From Aspidapion aeneum (lineage: Eukaryota; Arthropoda; Insecta; Coleoptera; Brentidae): a stretch of 64,000 nt of DNA. Shown here piece after piece: positions 33,323 through 44,293 of this stretch. The translations under genes were made by a program, and so were the position numbers. Numbering within the stretch: position 1 is the stretch's first letter; each line of letters opens with the position of its first letter. The notes under the pieces are model-generated. The model ran no database searches. It was not told the DNA's origin and worked only from the letters and a program-made list of their open reading frames with translations. The stretch spans positions 6,817,477 to 6,881,476 of the forward strand of contig OY755045.1 of assembly GCA_963576565.1 (NCBI GenBank), written 5' to 3'.

Positions 33323-33948
33323 GTTCCTAAAACTCCTAGATCAGATAATAAAATAAAATGTCTGTCTCAATACATAATAACTTAAGAACATCTCAAACGA
33401 TTTTAACCCAATATGATACACGAGTTTTAAGTCGGCATTAGATTTTGGTTAAAAAAAGGGTTATTTAACTAAAAAAAAACTTTTCTTGTTGTATTGATTT
33501 TTGTGTAAAAATTTTCCTTTTGTATGTAAAATTTTTTGCCTGTGGCGCATGTTGGCTGTGAGCATTTAAACTAACATTACTTCAATATTTTCTGAAAATT
33601 TTTGTTTTTAGTTTAAAAGAGTTTAAATGAGCTCTGCAGAACTACTTCTTAGGCTCAATACTACCTCTGCCACCCCCTAAGGTCTCAACCACCCTCCCGC
33701 ATCCTATAACCGTGGTGTGTTAGACTAAAAATGCATTAAAAACAACTTAAAACTAAAAAATAGTTAGCTTACTATGGCTGTGGTGTAAAAAAATTGACTT
33801 TAGTGAATGTGAAAGAATAATAATACTTTAAAATTTGCGGCATGAGCTTTTTTTTTGCCGAAAAATATTCCAGTGTATTAATCATTGGCAAGGTATCAAT
33901 AAATGGTCATTTTACCCTAGGTAAATAAAAAATTTTCTCTTACCTGAC
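33323..33948. other. 3' flank of zucchini, nothing recognised
   Basis: AT-rich sequence with no ORF and no clear repeat ends. A canonical minus-strand AATAAA was not found close to the stop codon. Confidence 0.4.
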
Positions 33949-34742
33949 TCAAAACTCCATCCACAGTTCAGTAAACTCTTCAGAGAACCTACGGATGATC
34001 TCCTTATTGTTTGTAAAGACAATAACCTCCAAGTTTTTGCACATAGCTTGAGTAGTGACATTCAAACTGCCAAAAAACATTTTAGCCAACTGTGTGTCAT
34101 CTTGGTCAATCAAACCAAACTTGTGATGCATCATAGTGTCTGCAATCTTTTGGGTTTTGTGCTCTATACCTAGAAAGCGGAAAATTCAAGGAAAATTTGA
34201 TTTTAATAAGGTTTTTATTAGGTAGTGATATGACATTCTTACCCGCTTGCCTCTGTCTTCTTACATTTTTTTTCCATGGGTCTGTCTGTGCCATCTGTAT
34301 GTCAGTTATAAGTTGTACTTTAACTCCCCTTCGACATGCTGCAGCAAGTTCTTCAGAGACAGATTTTAGTGCCAACAGATACATGCATATGTTGATGGTT
34401 TTTTGAGCACTACCAATAAAGCTAAAATTAAATAATTTAAGTTTAAAAAAAAGGTACTATGTACATTCTCTTTTGATCATAAAGTGTTTACCTGAGCAGT
34501 CTCTTTACATAAAGATGTGAACAATGCTCCCCACATGCATTGTTTTCAAGCAAATGACTCCTACACTTAAAATTGTTATAATTAATAAAAATACAATCGA
34601 AATAACAACTTTCTTCCTGAGCTTTTCGTTTTTTTAAAAGCAAATTTTGTTCATTTTTATAGTACTTTTTAAGCCAAATTTTCAACACTAGAGGTAAAGC
34701 TGTCACACCAAAAAGTATTGCAATGAAGTAGGGCCTGTTCAT
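33949..34742 (-). CDS. zuc: Zucchini/PLD6-like phospholipase D family protein, three exons
   Basis: Coding exons on the minus strand are 34742-34492, 34421-34243 and 34169-33949; 651 nt, 216 residues, stop TGA, GT-AG introns of 70 and 73 bp. Residues 5-24 form a hydrophobic N-terminal anchor followed by basic residues, as in outer-mitochondrial-membrane PLD6. A Cys/His cluster (C46, C50, C60, H63, C70, H73, C74) corresponds to the zinc-binding insertion of Zucchini. One HKD motif, H158-x-K160-x4-D165, is followed by GSLN (177-180), giving the single half-site that dimerises. The family cuts single-stranded RNA in piRNA 3'-end formation in flies; vertebrate PLD6 has also been tied to cardiolipin. 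Length fits (family about 215-255). Head to head with the B3GNTL1 gene. Confidence 0.93.
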
Positions 34743-35071
34743 ACTTTAATTACGTAAATAAATTGTGAACGATCGATGGGGCCAAGTCTTTAAAATAATT
34801 AATTACACACAGAGTGTTTTCTGTTAAACAAACTTCGACCGGGTCAAAAGTGAGGTTAGAAAAAAAAATCGGTAGTTCGATCGCACAACCACGTGATTGA
34901 TTCTAGCCAATCACGTCGCAGGTAAAAAACATAACCTTAAACTGTGTTCTGTGACCAAATGAGAAAAATATTTATTTATGCAAAAAAATAAGGTTTCATA
35001 AATAATTAGTTTATTATTTATCGATAAATTAGCAGGAGATAAATCATGATAGACACAGTATCAGGAAAAAA
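34743..35071. promoter_or_regulatory. Shared bidirectional promoter, zuc / B3GNTL1
   Basis: Only 329 bp separate the two start codons. The interval has an E-box palindrome CACGTG (34890-34895), a CCAAT box (34907-34911) followed by CACGTCGC, and no TATA box at a suitable place. This is the layout of a housekeeping-type divergent promoter. The motif roles are inferred. Confidence 0.55.
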
Positions 35072-38000
35072 ATGGCAGCATCACATGACACAATTGTAAG
35101 TTAATTTTTTTTATTATTTCAGGTCTAACAGGGATCTACAAAAATTTATTGTTTATTTATATTTAAGAGTATTATCATCCCAATTTACAATGGAGTCTCA
35201 TGGATAAAGCCTTGCTTCGAAGGCATACTTAACCAAACTGCCAAAGGAATTTTAAATTTAGAATTATGTATTTGTGATGATGCCAGTTCAGATCAAACCG
35301 AGGGACTGTTGAGATATTGGAAAAATGTCTTTGAGAGCCATAATATTCAGTTTAAAGTTTTCAAAAATGAAATGGGAGCTCCTCTTGGAGGTAAAAATTT
35401 GTCTTGTCTGTTATTATTTAGTATTTATTAACTAGTTCAATCATTAGAGATATAAAAATGCCTTTTTGGTGTAGTTTTTCTAAAATAACTTGGTTTTTGT
35501 AAATTTTAGACAGAAAAATTTCCTACAAAAAAGTTAATATGTTTGTTTTTAGACATACTCTTGCTAATACTTTTTGAGATATCAATCATTTTGTCATTTT
35601 ACAAACACAACTTTTTCTGGGTATTACGCCACTAGTAAGGAAAAATTACTTTAAAAAATTATAAAAAACCACTGCGTTTCTCCTAGAAAAATAAAAATCA
35701 CTAATTTGTCAGTGGCTTTCTATAAAAATAAATAGTTGCCTAGTAAAACCTAAACCACTTATCTTTTAATTGAATTTGAATACGCTACGTTTTCGATTGC
35801 CAATCTACAATCGTTTTCAAGCTTTTTATTTATATTTTGTCTCAAAATCTTAAATGTTTCTTGTTCAAATATATTTTTTATTATAATGTCGTTGACAAAT
35901 TATAATAAAAAATATATTTGAACAAGAAACATTTAAGATTTTGAGACAAAATATAAATAAAAAGCTTGAAAACGATTGTAGATTGGCAATCGAAACGTAG
36001 CGTATTCAAATTCAATTAAAAGATAAGTGGTTTAGGTTTTACTAGGCAACTATTTATTTTTATAGAAAGCCACTGACAAATTAGTGATTTTTATTTTTAT
36101 TTTTCTAGGAGAAACGCAGTGGTTTTTTATAATTTTTTAAAGTAATTTTTCCTTACTAGTGGCGTAATACCCAGAAAAAGTTGTGTTTGTAAAATGAATC
36201 TGCCACAAACATATAGATTTTATTTACATTTTGTCATTATTTTGCATTTGGCAATTTTTTTCTTTTGTGGCATTTAACTTAAAAAGGACTCATTTTTGAG
36301 ATTGATTGTATCAACATGAAATAAAGATGGATATATTGCTTACCAAATGAGATATTAATTTGTTACATGGATAGCATTCTTAGCGAGATACAAACACTAA
36401 TGTGATAGAGATACTTCTATTTCCTATTTATTTCTACATTAAATGCAAAATAAACAGAATTTATTAGGTTTTTATTAAAAACTAAGGATTTTAATAATAG
36501 ATCTTCCTTTTTTTTGTAGTTGGATATGCAAAAAACAGAGCAGTGGGGTTAAGTACAGGAGATTATTTATGTTTTCAAGATATAGATGATGTAATGTTAC
36601 CAGATAGAATTTTAAAACAATTTAAAATGGCCTTAGGTCTACCAAAAAACACAGTAAGTTTTTAACTCCTTTTGAAATCATATATTATATAAGTTGTTAA
36701 ACATTATTATTATTTTTCTTTTAATTCTTTAATATAATTTGGTAAAACATTATTAAATTGTTTTCTTTCAATTCTTTTAGATAATAGGTTGTCAATTTAA
36801 AAGAGAACCCAAGAACTCAACAGTAAGATATACAAAATGGGCAAATTCTTTAACTCAAGAACAATTAAACTTACAAGTTTTTACCTCACATGGTCCTACA
36901 GTTATCATGCCAACTTGGTTTTGCCATAGAAGTGTTTTTGAAAGGTAAAAAAATATAACCAAAACAGGCTTTCATTAAGAGGCCTATATCCTGGATAGTT
37001 CTGCAAGATTTTTTTATACCACTAGATTAATTGGTATAGTCTAACTTATACCCATTTGTCATGACATCATTTTTGTTTATCTTTGTTTAGTATATTATAA
37101 ACAGCGGTGACAATAAACTTTTTAAAAAAAGTAGTGTCTATGATTCAAATAGGTAGGTAATTGGTTCTGTGAAGTATCTGTCACTGTCAATCAAAAAACA
37201 TTAATTGGCAAAAATATCTACTCCATATGTTTTTTTCTCAACTGGTGACATCATTACAAATGCGTATATGTTAGACTATAATAGATCACACAATTTTAGG
37301 TCACCAAATATTTGCCAATTTGAGTAGAATAGCCGGTGTGACATCATAAATCCAAGATGGCGGATTTTTTCATGTTTTTTCACAAATTTGGGCTTATAAC
37401 TTTTGCAAAATGATTTACAGAAAAACTGTTAAAACGTTTTTTGTTTGCAATAGAATAGCAATTATAATAGTAAAGGAATTGGCTTTATAACTTAAAAACT
37501 AACAAAGATATAATTTTCTTTTAAATACTAAAAAAAATTAACTTTTTTTTACCCAAAAAAAAATAATTTAGGAAGGAAGTTTTAGACTAACCTCAGTCGA
37601 TTGGTTATGGATAACTCAATTTTAATTTGCTGGGTGTTTGCCTCATGAAGTCATAAATCCAAGATTGCAATTTTTAATTTTTTTTTCGCAAACCATTGCT
37701 TTAAACTTTTGCCACATTAACTTAACAAAATACTCTGCCAATCTATGGGCACCTAAGCTCACACTAGTTACTATAGTTATAGAGTGAGCTAATATAATCA
37801 AAAACTGAAATATATGTTATTCAACTCTGGACTCAATTACCTTTTGTTTGATACCACACAAGCCATGTTTTGACTTAAACTCAAATTTTTAAATCTACCC
37901 CCACCCTTTAAAAAAAAACTAAAATGTATTTTGTTTAACTCCAGACTCAATTACCTTTCGTTTGATATCACACACGCCATATTTTCACATAAATTCTAAT

Positions 38001-41000
38001 TTTTGGAATCTACCCCCACCATTTTATTTGGCTTGCGTTTGGTGGATTTTGTTCATTTTTAAATGGGACCATCACGGTCCAAGACCGAGGTACCAAATTT
38101 CATTAAAATCGGACAAGCGGTTTTTGAGTTATGCGGGTTGGTCGTTACGGACAGACAGACAGACAGACGGCAAAACAAAAGTTTCAAAATCATCTGAAAC
38201 GCAAAGATATATAAAATTTTTTGAAATCGGAGCAACTTTTTTTTTCTCGAAAAAATTAGGATCACCATAGCTCACACTACTTATATAGTAGTAGTGTGAG
38301 CTAAAAATCCTATACGTTGTGATTTGTTTGCAATAGAACAACAATTCAATTGTCGTTTCATTGTGCTTTGTATCTCAATAACTAAAAAAGATATTATAAT
38401 TTTTTTAAATATTAAAAAAATTATAAAATATCATGATTGATCAAAAAAGTTTAAGACTACCCTGGGTCGATTGGTCATGAATCACTTAATTTTAAAATCA
38501 CCGAATTTTTGCCTCAAATTTGAGTAGGAGTATAACATCATAAATCCAAAATGATGGCATTTTCCATTTTTTTTTTACAAACTTTAGCTTTTAAACTTCT
38601 CTAAATTTACAGAAAAACTTTAAATGCATTTTTTGTTTGTTACCTTTATATCTTAAAAACTAACAAAAAAATATATTTTTTTTAAATTTTGAAATAAAAC
38701 TTAAAACAACTTACAAAAAAAATCATAATTTTTTAGTGTTGGTGGATTTTTTGAAAGCAAAAAAGGCACTCCTGAAGACCTGGTATTTTTTAACAAACAT
38801 TTAGATCGTGGTGGGAAAATAGCCAGAGTAGATGAGGTACTTTTGAGTTACACTTTCCACCCTTATCAGACCACATTTTCGATACATGAGTAAGTAAAAA
38901 AATTATATTGAAAACAAAAAAAAATTTGAAAAGATTTTTTTTTTAGATTGACTGTTGCCATTCCAGTTTAGGACGCCCTCTTTTTCTGCGCCCTATTGGT
39001 TATACTTCCCTCGATTTCCGTTCTTTTCTTTATGATCTCATTTCTTATCTGATCTGTTCTAGATATTCTCATTGATCTTCTTATTGCATCCATTTCGACA
39101 CTTTCCATTTTTGTTTTATATTTCTCTGTTACGCGATAAGTCTCTATTCCGTACAACAGCGTGCTTTTCACCATTGTTTCATATATGTTAAATTTAACAT
39201 TCTTTTTTATCTCTCTGCTCCATAAAATACTGTTAAGACATCCAATAACCTTTTTTGCTTTTCGTATTCTTTTTTCCAGTTCTTTACAGTCTGTTCCTGT
39301 CTTATCAAACGTGACACCCAAGTATACATAATCATTGCATGGAGATTCGTTTCCAATACATAAGTACTGTGTCTTGTCCACATTCACTGTTAATCCCCAC
39401 TTCTGGTATTCTTCCGTTAATTTTTTCATCATATACACCATGTCTTCTTTATCATTAGCTACAATTACTTGGTCGTCAGCAAACGGTAGTGTGTATATGG
39501 TAAATCGGTCGTTAAGTTGTATTCCCATGCGGTGCACTTTACGTTTCCAGTTTTTTAGAGCTACTGCGATATATATTTTAAAAAGAGTCTCCTTTTCTCA
39601 ATTACTTGTTTAAGACAAAAAACATTATCACTACAAGATCTGCCTGCACGAAACACACTTTGCTCTTCTTCTTATTTTATATATGCTTGTATCAATTTTT
39701 AGAGATACAATATGGGATGTTCGTCTGGAACGCCTCGAACATTTGGTTCTATCAAAATGGTCTCATTTTACAATCTGGAATGCAGGCAAACAAGGTCGGA
39801 AATTTTTTAATTCTCTCTCGCAAGAAAATCAACAAAAAGTTATAGCGTTTTGTGATGTTGACTTAAACAAGATTGGCAAGAAGTACGCATACTATGATAC
39901 CATATTGAGGACCACTGGAAGGGAGGTGGACATTGTGCATTTTAAAGATGCCGTACCACCTTTTGTTATTTGTATAAAGATTGTAAGTAAGGTTTATAGT
40001 TGAGAGGCCAACCCTGGCAAGGGGGTGGTTCCTCTTTAAACGTGCTTTTTGATAGTTTTTTGCTGATAACTCGAAAACGGTCAACTTTTCTAAAAATATT
40101 CTAAAGATCATTTTGCAAGCGTATAAAATTTCCTTTTTAACCATGTACCTTAGTACCCTCTAAAGTCAGTGGTGCACGTCCCATAGGCCTACGAAAAAAG
40201 GGAAAAATGTTTAAAATATGTTTTTTTTATTTTTCTTGAGGCATTTTGACTCCTTAACACATAGTTTTTTCAAAAAAATATTTTTGTTGAAAAACTCATT
40301 GTACAGGGTGTCCCAAATTGGGCACTTTTAGGGGGTTTAAGGTACTTCTAGGGGAGGCAGAAAAAAACTGACCACGCATTGTGAGGCTCAAATTTCAAGA
40401 AAAGACTTATAGTGAAAACCGAATTTTGAAATATCGTCTCGTCTTTGAGCTACGGGGGATTTTTGAAAAGTCTGCATTTTTGAAGGGGGTCTATAATTTC
40501 GTTATTAGTGGAAATTTTGATTTAGAGTAAATTGCAGTTTCATAGACTTTGTCACGAGGAATTCATCCGCTAAATTATATTTTAACTGTCACTTTTAGTT
40601 TTTGAGATATGACATAAAGTTGCATTTTTTTCTTATGGAATGGCCTATATTTTAATTAATTTTCGAATTCGTCATTGAATTCTTTTCAAAATGATGTATC
40701 ATATGTTATAGTTTCATTAAGCGGTTTAGGAGATATTCAGCTTTTTCACTTATTTCTAGTGTGCTATGATTTCCTGCTGAGGCAGGTCAAGGCATTCCAG
40801 TATTCTTATTATTTTACACAGTCAAAAATATAGTAAGCCTGGTTTGGAAAAATTATAATTCAGCTGACGGCCCTCAAAGCCTAGTTATAAAAAGTAACAA
40901 AAATGATACATATTTCAAAATAAAATTAAAACGCTTTTGTGCAAAATAATTTCATATCAAAGCTTAATGTCAAATTGTTTAAACAATTGAAATCAATGAC

Positions 41001-42521
41001 AAAACGCCAAGACGCAAGGCCAACTTGATTTGCATAGTATAAGACAACAAAACTATAGGAGCATTGAAGTAGGATTTGACTGAAAGCATTTTACGTCAAT
41101 GGCGCATGACGTCATTCAACGCACACTAGACAAAAATAAAAAACTTTAATTATCTCCGAAACCTCTCAATCAACCTATGACATATGATACACCATTTTGA
41201 AAAGAATTCAATGACGAATTCGAAAATTAATTAAAATATAGGCCATTCCATAAGAAAAAATGCAACTTTATGCCATATCTCAAAAACTAAAAGTAACAGT
41301 TAAAATTTAATTCAGCGGATGAATTCCTCGTGACAAAGTCTATGAAACTGCAATTTACTCTAAATCAAAATTTTCACTAATAACGAAGTTATAGACCCCC
41401 TTCAAAAATGCAGACTTTTCAAAAATCCCCCGTAGCTCAAAGACGAGACGATATTTCAAAATGCGGTTTTTACTATAAGTCTTTTCTTGAAATTTGAGCC
41501 TTGCAATGCGTGGTCAGTTTTTCTCTGTCTCCCCTAGAAGTACCTTAAACCCCCTAAAAGTGCCCAATTTGGGACACCCTGTATACAGTTAAAAATTTAA
41601 TAAGTAAAATATAACTTTTTAAAGTAGCCGTCTTGAAATAAAAATAAATGTGTTTATAGAAATCTTCAAATCAAACAAAAAATTTGAACATTCATTTTTG
41701 AAACTCAGTAAATAATAGTCAAGGTGAGTAAAAAATATTTTTGATTGGTATCAACTTAAAACTTAATTTTTCGAGTTGAATTCATTTAAATTGGGGGGAG
41801 AAGGCATCCCCCCTCTTTTTACTGTACTGTTGATTACTGTCGGGTCCTGTCGAAGTCTTGTCAGGTCCTGTTGTGATTTGAGGTACTGTTGTAAACTGAT
41901 GACCCCTCAGCTAGGAAGGTATCAGATCCGTTATGGATTCATTTTTACCTTCTTAGCCCGGGTTGCAATGGCTAGAGAAGGTATTATTTTCGACGAAAAG
42001 TTTTTTTTGAGATAACGCCGAAAATGTGTTATTTGGGTGTATTTTGACCTATTTTAGCAATATCGTCGTGTGTGTGTGTGTGTGTTTATTATTTCTGCTG
42101 TAACACGATAGCTCCTAAACCGTTGAACCGATTTTCATAAAATTTCCAGGAAAAATAGTGTCCGACACTCTTACGAGCTGATTAGATTTTGTTCAGAATC
42201 CATTAATGCTAATGACATGCTAACTTTTTAATGGAGCGTCGTATCAATATGCGGTTTTCGGAATATAGTAGACTACATTTTCCTCAATAATTTGTGTTAT
42301 AAGGAAAAACTTCGTAGGAGCTTTAGTTTCTGAGATATTTACAAAAAACTGTTTTTAAGGTTGATATATCATGGCTTCACTTGAAGCTAATATTCTAGCT
42401 AGGAAGGGATGAGATCCGTCATGGACCCATTTTTTTTTAGGATATGACTGAAGGAGTATTTGAGAATAATCTAAAAACATTGAATTTGAAAGAAGGCGTA
42501 GATTATATTATGTTTAGCTGA
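35072..42521 (+). CDS. B3GNTL1: B3GNTL1-like GT2 glycosyltransferase, seven exons (352 aa)
   Basis: Coding exons are 35072-35095, 35168-35390, 36520-36653, 36781-36944, 38737-38889, 39703-39982 and 42441-42521; 1,059 nt, open throughout, stop TGA, all introns GT-AG. A GT-A fold starts with SIIIPIYNG. The nucleotide-binding acidic pair is DDASSD (45-50) and the DxD metal site is in CFQDIDDVM (103-106). Later blocks [36 protein letters not shown] and [11 protein letters not shown] match the vertebrate UDP-GlcNAc:betaGal beta-1,3-N-acetylglucosaminyltransferase-like protein 1 in order, and the C terminus ends [10 protein letters not shown]. Length is like the family (about 360). No signal peptide or membrane segment is seen, as in the human protein. 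Introns hold a palindromic MITE, Helentron-like copies and an antisense RTE fragment. The last acceptor lies against a repeat end. Confidence 0.93.
35595..36196. mobile_element. Palindromic MITE of 602 bp in B3GNTL1 intron 2
   Basis: Nearly perfect arms of about 295 bp start CATTTTACAAACACAAC and contain GGGTATTACGCCACTAGTAAG. Each arm includes ACGATTGTAGATTGGCAATCGAAACGTAGCG-type sequence, a decayed relative of the hammerhead-like hairpin at 2304. An older copy of the family is at 18374-18705. Confidence 0.8.
36945..37727. other. B3GNTL1 intron 4, left part
   Basis: AT-rich sequence with CATCATAAATCCAAGATGGCGG and its diverged echoes at 37640 and 38540 (a repeated unit of about 300-900 bp spacing, similar in wording to the 16-17.8 kb arms). 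No defined ends. Confidence 0.35.
37728..38303 (-). mobile_element. AGCTCACAC-family Helentron-like copy
   Basis: Read on the minus strand: TTTTT, AGCTCACACTACTACTAT with its palindrome, (GTCT)n as (AGAC)n on plus (38152-38168), internal units, and then GTGTGAGCT, the TGCCCATAGATTGGCA hairpin and GTATTTT. Intron 4 of B3GNTL1, antisense to the gene. Confidence 0.65.
38965..39600 (-). pseudogene. RTE-like RT fragment antisense in B3GNTL1 intron 5
   Basis: The 189-codon frame (39537-38968) carries the catalytic box [13 protein letters not shown], the [20 protein letters not shown] segment, [10 protein letters not shown] and [10 protein letters not shown], then a basic tail broken near 38968. 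It is the best-preserved member of the lineage also seen at 0.2, 6.6 and 29.7 kb. It has no endonuclease domain and no terminal tail, so it is 5'- and 3'-truncated. Confidence 0.8.
40304..41581. mobile_element. Palindromic MITE (1,278 bp) with CAGGGTGTCCCAAATTGGG ends
   Basis: Arms of about 430 bp are nearly identical and inverted. A TA dinucleotide flanks each end (40302-40303 and 41582-41583). The loop is about 40735-41160. No coding remnant. Intron 6 of B3GNTL1. Confidence 0.85.
41947..42432 (+). mobile_element. ACCTTCCTAGC-family Helentron-like copy ending at a splice acceptor
   Basis: Starts after TTTTT with ACCTTCTTAGCCCGG, has a (TG)n microsatellite (42068-42086) and the CGATAGCTCCTAAACCG block. 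It ends with the inverted CTAGCTAGGAAGG, GATCCGTCATGGACCC (hairpin) and CATTT. The T-run that follows is the pyrimidine tract of B3GNTL1 exon 7 (acceptor AG 42439-42440). A second, older 3' end of the family lies immediately upstream (41910-41942). Confidence 0.7.
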
Positions 42522-43240
42522 TAAAAGCAGAAAAAAATGTTTGTTAATTGTTGTGATAAATTTTAGATAGTGATATGTATATTTTTTTGTGATACAAATA
42601 TAAGTTATGTTGCCAAATGAACTAAATTTCATTTAAATCTTGTTCGCCCGAAAAATCCAGTCTTCATGAGGTATTAAAATCTTTAAAATAATATACCACG
42701 AAGGCCTGTTTTTTTATAGGCCCTGTTTTTTTCTGAGGCTTCGTTTTCACGCAGGCCCTATCTTCACCCGCTCAAGCCATCCATGACTGTCAAATTTGAC
42801 TGAGTATATTTTTCTTTTGTTTTATTGATTTCGCCTCGACAGCTCGGTTACCATGGTGATATTAGACGATTGCAACTTTTTCGTGTTGGAACTGGAAAAT
42901 TCTGGAATTAAATTGTACGCGTTGGAATTTTAGTGGTGCTTTTTCTGGAAAATTTTCGCAGAAAAATTTACAAATTATAGATTATGTGATAAAAAGGGGA
43001 TCAAAGATTCAACAGACAAAATTTTGTGCTGTGATTTTTATGGTAAGAGTGCTTTTTTTGACGACTAATTATAGCGTCGCTTTGTCCTCAGTCACCTCAA
43101 ATTCATTAAAATATCGGCCATGTTTTTATTTTTAAAGTTCTACTTTACAAAATAAAAATAAAATTTTTCCTACAACCACATATGAAAATGATGGATTTCA
43201 CCCGATTTTCATCCTCGGAAAACGTTAAATTTCACCCGTG
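42522..43240. other. 3' flank of B3GNTL1 and unassigned spacer
   Basis: No canonical AATAAA close after the stop. From 42830 the sequence is less AT-rich and ends in an ATG directly followed by a GTAAGA donor (43040-43048), see the low-confidence transcript entry at 46333. Confidence 0.35.
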
Positions 43241-44100
43241 TGCAGTAATTTTTTCCGCACATGTGTGGAAAAGTACGTTTTCGCACATGTATGGAAAAGT
43301 GTACGATGACGTTAACTGTCATTATACTTCCCCGCATATATGTTGCAATAGTAGTTTACCTAACTAGTGCGGAAAGTGCCTCTTTTCCGCACGCGATTGC
43401 AGATCGCGTCGTTTGGCTAGCAATCAAGTGCGGAAAAGACACTTTACGCACGAGTTAGGTACACTATTTTTTCTATAAGCGTGAGGAAAAAACTAAAAAT
43501 TAATCAGAAAATAATTTATATTCAAAACGTTTTAATCAAATCAATTATTATTATTCACATTCTAGCGGCTTCTAGAACTGACTGGGGTAGATCTTCGTCC
43601 GAAGAATCCATTGAAAATCTGATTTTTTTGTTTGAAAAATTCAAAAGACGCTTGTATCTGCAAAATTGGCTTTGTTTTGACAGTTTGTTTGTACTTTGTT
43701 GCTATGGTGATTTAAGATGCCAAATCTAAAACCACTAGTGTTCATTGTTGTTTGACATTGACAATGACGATATTTATACCGGGGAGGTTTAAAACTTATA
43801 ATTTGAACCTATTTTACTGAAAACTTTATTTTATTGAAAATATAGCGAATTTTAGTCAATTTGAATATTTTTAGGATATTTCGTGTGCTAGGAAAGATAC
43901 AAATGTATTTTGAACGGTCTAAATGTTATAGAACACCTCAAAATCGTAACAAATTTATTTTTCCGCACTAGTACCGAAAAGTGACACTTTCCACATTAAA
44001 ATGCGTGCGGAAAAGTGGACTTTTCCGCACGCTTATAGAAAAAATACTTTTCCACACATGTGCGGAAATGTGCCTCGTTCAAAACATTCACGCTCGTGAG
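43241..44100. mobile_element. Element with GTGCGGAAAA-type repeats
   Basis: Inverted ends TTTTTTCTATAAGCGTG (43467) and CACGCTTATAGAAAAAA (44026) enclose about 560 bp. Around them at least ten copies of TTTTCCGCAC or its complement occur in both orientations between 43250 and 44070. Non-coding: the 60-82-codon frames run across these repeats. Confidence 0.5.
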
Positions 44101-44293
44101 AAATTTGTCGCTTTCTTCTCTTGTGATGTAATATATTATTTCGTGTAGTAAGGTTGACCTTATCAAAATCTTAGCTTAGTTGGTCAGGTCAAAATTATCC
44201 TTGTAAAAAAATCTTCTGGAAACTAAGATAAAGTTGACTTGTTTTGTTTAGGAGAGTTAGGGGGGCGTCGTTATTTTACAATCTTATGTTTTT

